Below, piece by piece: positions 16,482-20,780 of a stretch of 20,780 nucleotides of DNA. The stretch is from Amylibacter sp. (GTDB lineage Bacteria; Pseudomonadota; Alphaproteobacteria; Rhodobacterales; Rhodobacteraceae). The stretch is from assembly GCA_030625465.1 (NCBI GenBank), contig DAOUQS010000008.1:1-20780 (forward strand). The letters are read 5' to 3'. Each line of letters begins with the position of its first letter. The first letter of the stretch is position 1. Made by a program: the position numbers and the translations under genes. Below the pieces are notes generated by a model. The model was given only the letters and a program-made list of their open reading frames with translations, was not told the DNA's origin and did not search any database.

Positions 16482-17093
16482 TTAATGTGAAAAAATATCC
16501 ATATCGGGCCAGCCGGCTAGATCCAGTTTGGCGCGGTAAGGCAAAAATGCAAAACAAGCAGAGGCCAATTCCGTGCGCCCTTCACGTGACAGCCGTGTAT
16601 CCAGTTCTGCTTTAAGCCTGTGTAAGTACAATACATCTGATGCCGCATAGGCGATCTGTTCTTTTGTCAGCACTTGCGCGCCCCAATCAGAGCTTTGTTG
16701 TTGTTTTGAAATATCAATGCTTAAAAGTTCTTGAAGCAGGTTCTTCAGCCCATGTCGGTCTGTATATGTGCGCACCAGTTTGGACGCGATTTTTGTGCAG
16801 TAAACCGGCGCTGTTCGTATCCCGAAACGATTTTCCATAACCGCAATATCAAAACGCCCGAAGTGGAAAAGCTTTAATTGATCAGGGTTTGCCAGCATTT
16901 TACATAGGTTTGGCGCCTCGGTCTGGTCTTGCGCAATCTGGATCAGATGCGCGTCACCATCGCCAGAGGACAGTTGAATAACACACAAACGATCGCGGTG
17001 CGGGATCAACCCCATGGTTTCACTGTCGATGGCCACTACCGGGCCAAGGTCTAGGTCGTCAGGCAAGTCGCCTTGATAAAGATAATTTGTCAT
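16482..17093 (-). CDS. rnd: Short ribonuclease D-type 3'-5' exonuclease
   Basis: This 203-residue DEDDy exonuclease domain lacks the HRDC domains of enterobacterial RNase D, the usual short alphaproteobacterial form. The catalytic residues are present: Asp23 and Glu25 in AIDSETMGL, Asp82 in HFGRFDIAVM, and Tyr149 with Asp153 in YAASDVLYLHRL. The family trims 3' ends of stable RNA, though the substrate here is inferred. It begins the rnd-lptC-lptA-lptB run, 28 bases before lptC, and is divergent from the small gene at 17223. I see no confident promoter in the 129 bases between them. Confidence 0.9.
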   Translation of the reverse strand: MTNYLYQGDLPDDLDLGPVVAIDSETMGLIPHRDRLCVIQLSSGDGDAHLIQIAQDQTEAPNLCKMLANPDQLKLFHFGRFDIAVMENRFGIRTAPVYCTKIASKLVRTYTDRHGLKNLLQELLSIDISKQQQSSDWGAQVLTKEQIAYAASDVLYLHRLKAELDTRLSREGRTELASACFAFLPYRAKLDLAGWPDMDIFSH

Positions 17094-17222
17094 AAACTCT
17101 TATTACGCGCAGTTTAGGCAGGTGAAAAGGGAAAGTATGCATAAAGATACAGAACAATTTGCTGGAAAAAACAGCGCCAATGCTTAAGCTGAGAATCAAT
17201 ATGAATTGAAAGGGAAGTGAAT

Positions 17223-17462
17223 ATGGACATATTGGATGTATCAAAAGTCAGGGACATTGTGAAAGCAAAAGGGACCAGCTCGGTGACTGTGACAATCTTG
17301 AAAAGCAATGGAACCCAACGTGTTATCAATGGCGTGTTTAAACCGACAAGCGAAATCAAGCTGGACGATAGCCTTGCAAAAGATGGCCGTATATCGATCT
17401 ATTGTATGACCGACAATGCATGGAGAAGTTTCAAAGAACATCGTGTTCTGGAGATTGCCTAG
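17223..17462 (+). CDS. Small WYL_2/SH3-like protein of unknown function
   Basis: This 79-residue protein has no signal peptide or membrane span. The central pattern (VTVTILKSNGTQRVINGVF, then GRISIYCMTDNAWRSFKEHRVLEI) resembles the small beta-barrel family WYL_2/DUF2693, in which a 'KxDGtxR' strand and a 'wRsFr' strand recur; this is recognition from memory and not certain. The ATG at 17223 follows AAGGGAAG at good spacing, which favours a real gene; a GTG at 17217 is also in frame. It stands alone between rnd (divergent) and rfbD (convergent, 7 bases away). WYL_2-like proteins are often of phage or accessory origin, but no phage gene is nearby. Confidence 0.65.
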   Translation: MDILDVSKVRDIVKAKGTSSVTVTILKSNGTQRVINGVFKPTSEIKLDDSLAKDGRISIYCMTDNAWRSFKEHRVLEIA

Positions 17463-17469
17463 GCACGGC

Positions 17470-18315
17470 CTAACGATTCAATTCCTGTAAAACACCGGAT
17501 AGGCTTTTGCGCCAGTCCGGGGCCTGAATGCCAAAGGCGGCATCTAGATCTGAACAATCCATTCTGGAATTAAATGGCCGCTTTGCAGGTGTTGGATACT
17601 CCGAAGATGGAATTCCTATCACGTTTACAGGAAGTTTGGCCTGACTGAAAATCACGTCGGCAAAACCTGCCCAACTGGTTACAGGGGTTCCTGCAAAATG
17701 GTAAATGCCGGATTTTCCTTGGCCCGCATGAAATATTTCCGCAATCTGTATCAATGCCGCGGCAATATCTTTTGCAGAGGTCGGCCCGCCAATTTGATCA
17801 TTTACAACAGTTAATTCGCTATGGTTTGCACCCAGCCGTAGCATTGTTTTGACAAAATTATTGCCGTGCGCGGAAAAAACCCAGGACGTTCGTATAATTG
17901 CATGTGGCCCCGCCGCCGCTTTCACCCCATTTTCACCAAGAAGTTTGCTGCGCCCGTAAACACCTAACGGTGCAACAGGGTCATTCGGGCACCACGGGCG
18001 CGACCCTGAACCGTCAAAAACATAATCAGTCGAGATATGCAAAAAAGGGATAGCGCGTTTTGCCGCTGCCTTGGCCATTTCGGAAACAGTTGTACCATTT
18101 ACGATTGTCGCCAAAGCCTCTTCTTCTTCGGCCTTATCTACCGCAGTGTATGCAGCGGCATTAATGATAATATCGGCGTCTGTTTCAGCAATGATTGCCG
18201 CACAGTTTTCTGGTTGGCCCAGATCAGCCGCTTCACGATTTAAGCATGTTGTCTGTTTGTAACGGGAAAGTTCTGTTGCGACTTGTCCCGTTTTCCCAAA
18301 AACAAGAACCTTCAT
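17470..18315 (-). CDS. rfbD: dTDP-4-dehydrorhamnose reductase
   Basis: This 281-residue short-chain dehydrogenase family enzyme catalyses the last step to dTDP-L-rhamnose using NAD(P)H. Seen: the N-terminal nucleotide-binding loop [41 protein letters not shown] (95-104), the catalytic YGRSK (Tyr120, Lys124) and a C-terminal [17 protein letters not shown] block typical of RmlD. The ATG at 18315 overlaps the rfbB stop (ATGA), so translation is probably coupled; a longer in-frame start at 18372 lies inside rfbB. Also known as rmlD. Confidence 0.96.
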   Translation of the reverse strand: MKVLVFGKTGQVATELSRYKQTTCLNREAADLGQPENCAAIIAETDADIIINAAAYTAVDKAEEEEALATIVNGTTVSEMAKAAAKRAIPFLHISTDYVFDGSGSRPWCPNDPVAPLGVYGRSKLLGENGVKAAAGPHAIIRTSWVFSAHGNNFVKTMLRLGANHSELTVVNDQIGGPTSAKDIAAALIQIAEIFHAGQGKSGIYHFAGTPVTSWAGFADVIFSQAKLPVNVIGIPSSEYPTPAKRPFNSRMDCSDLDAAFGIQAPDWRKSLSGVLQELNR

Positions 18316-19352
18316 TGTTTGATGCCCAGACGTTCGCCAACACCAGATCGTTTTTGCAATGGCTTCCACCACGCCGCATTATCCAAATACCAATTAATCG
18401 TACGCTCAAGCCCTTGTTCCAGTGTAATGGATGGTCGCCAACCCAATTCGTTTCTGATTTTTGCGGGATCAATCGCATAGCGCATATCATGGCCCGGCCG
18501 ATCGGAAACAAATGTGATTTGGCTTGCGTATGGTTTGGATGTCGGTTTTTTTACATCTAATAGCGCACAAATCATTTTCACAAGATCAATATTCCTGACC
18601 TCGTTTTCGCCACCGATATTATAGGTTTCGCCAACGGCACCGTTTTGCAAAACGGTTAACAGCGCAACTGCATGATCCTCGACAAAAAGCCAGTCGCGAA
18701 TGTTTTCGCCTTTGCCGTATACCGGCAATGGCTTTCCGGCCAAGGCATTCAGAATTGTCACAGGAATAAGCTTTTCTGGAAAATGATAAGGGCCATAATT
18801 GTTTGAGCAATTGGTTAATACGATTGGTAAATTATAGGTTTCACCCCATGCCCGCACTAGATGATCACTGCCTGCTTTTGATGCAGAATAGGGCGACCGT
18901 GGATCATAGCGTGTTTCTTCGGTAAACATGCCGGTTTCACCAAGAGAGCCATAAACCTCGTCCGTAGAAATATGATGAAACCTGAAGCTTGCCTGCTTGC
19001 CCGCAGCAACCCAATATGCCCGTGCTGCCTCTAATAGATGGAATGTGCCGATTAGGTTTGTTTCGATGAATTCAGCAGGGCCGTCAATTGACCGGTCAAC
19101 ATGACTTTCCGCAGCCAGATGCATCACGGCACCGGGGTTATGTGTTGTAAAAACCCGATCCAGTTCCGGCCGGTTGCGAATATCCACTTGCTCGAAAGCA
19201 TAAAGCGGGCTGTCTTTAATGCCGTCAATGTTTTCCAGACATGCGGCATATGTCAGGCAATCAACATTCACAATCTGGTGCCCGGCTGCAATTGCCTGTC
19301 GTATTACGGCAGAACCGATAAACCCTGCGCCACCTGTTACCAATATTTTCAT
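18312..19352 (-). CDS. rfbB: dTDP-glucose 4,6-dehydratase
   Basis: This 346-residue enzyme converts dTDP-glucose to dTDP-4-keto-6-deoxyglucose, the first dedicated step after dTDP-glucose formation. The Rossmann loop TGGAGFIGS (6-14), [14 protein letters not shown] (79-92), [10 protein letters not shown] (129-138, with the Thr-Asp-Glu triad) and [14 protein letters not shown] (Tyr155, Lys159) are all present. The ATG at 19352 is preceded by GGGAGCAGGG inside the rfbC 3' end and lies 2 bases after the rfbC stop; an in-frame TTG at 19370 would overlap rfbC. The length fits RmlB. Confidence 0.97.
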   Translation of the reverse strand: MKILVTGGAGFIGSAVIRQAIAAGHQIVNVDCLTYAACLENIDGIKDSPLYAFEQVDIRNRPELDRVFTTHNPGAVMHLAAESHVDRSIDGPAEFIETNLIGTFHLLEAARAYWVAAGKQASFRFHHISTDEVYGSLGETGMFTEETRYDPRSPYSASKAGSDHLVRAWGETYNLPIVLTNCSNNYGPYHFPEKLIPVTILNALAGKPLPVYGKGENIRDWLFVEDHAVALLTVLQNGAVGETYNIGGENEVRNIDLVKMICALLDVKKPTSKPYASQITFVSDRPGHDMRYAIDPAKIRNELGWRPSITLEQGLERTINWYLDNAAWWKPLQKRSGVGERLGIKQ

Positions 19353-19354
19353 GG

Positions 19355-19921
19355 TTAACCCTGCTCCCAAACAAATGGGCTATCAAAAGTTGAAAATTTT
19401 TGTGCGTTCATATCTTTTTCAGATAGCATTGCATCGCGGGGATCCAAGCCCCAATCAATACCAATACCGGCATCGGAAAAGTCCACAACACCATCACATG
19501 CGGGGGCATAAACATCAGAGCATTTATATAACAATTCCGAATTTTGTTGCTTTGTTGCAAACCCGTGCAGGAAGCCTTTTGGAATAAATAGCTGTTTGCC
19601 ATTTTCCGCCGAAAGCTCGATCCCGAACCATTCACCATAGGTTGGCGAACCTTTGCGAATATCTACCGCGACATCATAAACAGCACCGACCCCGACACGA
19701 ACAAGCTTGTCCTGTGCATGCGGGGGGGATTGAAAGTGCAGGCCCCGTACAATACCAACATCACGACTAAGCGAATGGTTATCCTGTACGAAAGCCACAT
19801 TGATCCCGTGTTGTTCCAACGCGGCTTTGTTGTAAACTTCTGAAAAAAATCCACGCTCATCAACAAAGCGTTTTGGTGTAATGATTAAAACACCAGGTAA
19901 TTTAGTAGCTGTAATTTCCAA
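19355..19921 (-). CDS. rfbC: dTDP-4-dehydrorhamnose 3,5-epimerase
   Basis: This 188-residue cupin enzyme epimerises dTDP-4-keto-6-deoxyglucose at C3 and C5. Seen: [23 protein letters not shown] at the N-terminus, [17 protein letters not shown] with the catalytic His62, IPKGFLHGF, and [11 protein letters not shown] with Tyr132 and Tyr138. The start is a TTG at 19921: it places the N-terminus exactly as in the family and there is no in-frame ATG before an upstream stop, so the rare start is well supported. The Shine-Dalgarno is weak. It leads the rfbC-rfbB-rfbD operon. rfbA is missing from the window. Confidence 0.95.
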   Translation of the reverse strand: MEITATKLPGVLIITPKRFVDERGFFSEVYNKAALEQHGINVAFVQDNHSLSRDVGIVRGLHFQSPPHAQDKLVRVGVGAVYDVAVDIRKGSPTYGEWFGIELSAENGKQLFIPKGFLHGFATKQQNSELLYKCSDVYAPACDGVVDFSDAGIGIDWGLDPRDAMLSEKDMNAQKFSTFDSPFVWEQG

Positions 19922-19935
19922 CGATTCTATACTTT

Positions 19936-19964
19936 CATTTTTTTATCGAATTTAGACCATAGAT
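19936..19964 (-). promoter_or_regulatory. Possible rfbCBD promoter
   Basis: On the minus strand TTGATA and ATAAAA are about 17 bases apart just upstream of the rfbC TTG start, in the 83 bases between the metallophosphatase and rfbC genes. The -10 match is moderate and the leader would be very short. The gap also suggests that rfbCBD need not rely on read-through. Confidence 0.25.
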
Positions 19965-20004
19965 ATCAAGTTTATGAAATATCCCCAATAGTGACATTAG
20001 TGTT

Positions 20005-20733
20005 TTAGCACACAGATACCTTAATAAAGCGTATACCCTTTTCATCAATACGTGCCGCTGTCAGTCGCCCGGTACGCCAAGCCCCGGTATCAATCGCAAT
20101 GCGCTGTTGTTTTACGGCTGCCGCTTGCTCCACCCAATGGCCATGAACGACCCACAGACCATCGGTTCGGGTGTGGGTGCGAAATTTGGATTGCCCCCAA
20201 AGAAGGGCCTTATCTGTCTGATCTTCAACGCTAAGCCGTGGATCAAGGCCCGCATGGGCGGTCACCAGATTACCACTTTGCCAGTGGTGGGGTAAGCCGC
20301 GCATCCAGTCCTCCATGCCGAGCGGTAGGGTCTTTTGAAAAACCTGCGCCAATTTTTCCATGCGCATTGCGCCAATTTGTGTGATGCCAAAGCTTAGAAG
20401 CGTTACATCGCCGCCATGTCTTATCCAGCGGGGGCCAGCTGTGGTGGGGTCGTCAATAAAATCCAAAGCCATTTGTTCGTGGTTCCCTTTTAGGCAAATT
20501 ACAGACGGTAAAGCATAAAGCCTGGCAAGGACGGCCGCACTATCAGGGCCGCGATCAATCATGTCCCCTATAACGACCAGATCAATATTATCGGGGTCAC
20601 ATTCCTGATAAATTTTCTTCAGCATGAGGTTCAATGCATCAAGGCGCCCATGAATATCGCCGATAACATAGGTTGGCCGTAAAGGTTTTGGATGCGCCCC
20701 GGTATTTGTAGGTTTTTTCAGGAACCGTATCAT
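20005..20733 (-). CDS. PrpA-like serine/threonine metallophosphatase
   Basis: This 242-residue calcineurin-like phosphoesterase is probably cytosolic. The metal-site motifs are complete: GDIHGR (25-30), GDMIDRGPDS (56-65), GNHE (83-86), then TAHAGLDPR and VVHGHW with the later histidines. This arrangement is typical of bacterial PPP-type protein phosphatases (PrpA/PrpB, lambda phosphatase) and related Ap4A hydrolases; length and the GNHE context favour the former, but the substrate cannot be read. The ATG at 20733 overlaps the stop of an upstream partial gene (ATGA), and no Shine-Dalgarno is obvious, so it is probably translated by coupling. It lies 83 bases before rfbC. Confidence 0.88.
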   Translation of the reverse strand: MIRFLKKPTNTGAHPKPLRPTYVIGDIHGRLDALNLMLKKIYQECDPDNIDLVVIGDMIDRGPDSAAVLARLYALPSVICLKGNHEQMALDFIDDPTTAGPRWIRHGGDVTLLSFGITQIGAMRMEKLAQVFQKTLPLGMEDWMRGLPHHWQSGNLVTAHAGLDPRLSVEDQTDKALLWGQSKFRTHTRTDGLWVVHGHWVEQAAAVKQQRIAIDTGAWRTGRLTAARIDEKGIRFIKVSVC

Positions 20734-20780
20734 TCTTGGGGCTTACTTAATGCGGACTGAAGAGCCGTTAAAAGTGCCGC
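20730..20780 (-). CDS. 3' end of an unidentified gene coupled to the metallophosphatase
   Basis: The minus strand is open from the window edge and reads AALLTALQSALSKPQE followed by TGA. That stop overlaps the metallophosphatase ATG as ATGA, the same coupling seen at rfbB/rfbD and in the glycosyltransferase run. Sixteen residues are too few to name a family. Confidence 0.45.
   Translation of the reverse strand, partial: AALLTALQSALSKPQE

Noticed and set aside
1..20780. Mobile elements, CRISPR arrays, tRNA or rRNA genes
   Set aside because: No transposase or integrase-like protein, no regularly spaced repeats and no tRNA-like or rRNA-like sequence was recognised on either strand.

Overview
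The window is chromosomal DNA with the gene content of a Gram-negative alphaproteobacterium. The evidence is the block rnd-lptC-lptA-lptB-hpf-ptsN, a short RNase D, a malic enzyme fused to a phosphotransacetylase-like domain, and GT2/GT14 glycosyltransferases plus a NodH-like sulfotransferase of the kind familiar from Rhodobacterales and other marine alphaproteobacteria. Base composition looks moderate rather than GC-rich. I cannot place the genus. No mobile element, phage, CRISPR array, tRNA or rRNA was seen. Genes are tightly packed: no stretch over 300 bases lacks a gene, and the largest gap is the 222 bases upstream of dnaK.

Layout. (1) 1-4830: the 3' part of maeB on + meets the dnaK-dnaJ chaperone operon on -; the maeB and dnaJ stop codons overlap. 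(2) 4831-5970: the dnaK regulatory region, an ABC-2 family permease of the capsule-export kind on -, and a divergent promoter region. (3) 5971-13290, + strand: cysQ, galU, two paralogous family-2 glycosyltransferases, a GT14 'Branch' glycosyltransferase with a large C-terminal extension, and a two-domain sulfotransferase. The last three are coupled by stop/start overlaps. (4) 13294-17093, - strand: rnd-lptC-lptA-lptB (RNA exonuclease and LPS transport) followed by hpf-ptsN (ribosome hibernation and nitrogen PTS). (5) 17223-17462, +: a small orphan protein with a WYL_2/SH3-like pattern. (6) 17470-20780, -: rfbC-rfbB-rfbD for dTDP-L-rhamnose (rfbA not present), preceded by a PrpA-like metallophosphatase and the tail of another gene coupled to it.

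How the genes fit together. Regions 2, 3 and 6 read as a surface-glycan programme. GalU makes UDP-glucose, RfbCBD make dTDP-rhamnose, three glycosyltransferases build or decorate a glycan, and the sulfotransferase would sulfate it with PAPS. CysQ would remove the by-product PAP, and the permease could export a product. This joint role is inferred from neighbourhood and family; no acceptor or product can be read from the sequence. The main items to check are the sulfated-glycan cassette, the sulfotransferase whose second domain looks degenerate, the hairpin between dnaK and dnaJ that may hide the dnaJ ribosome-binding site, and one inverted repeat that encodes the C-termini of both maeB and dnaJ.
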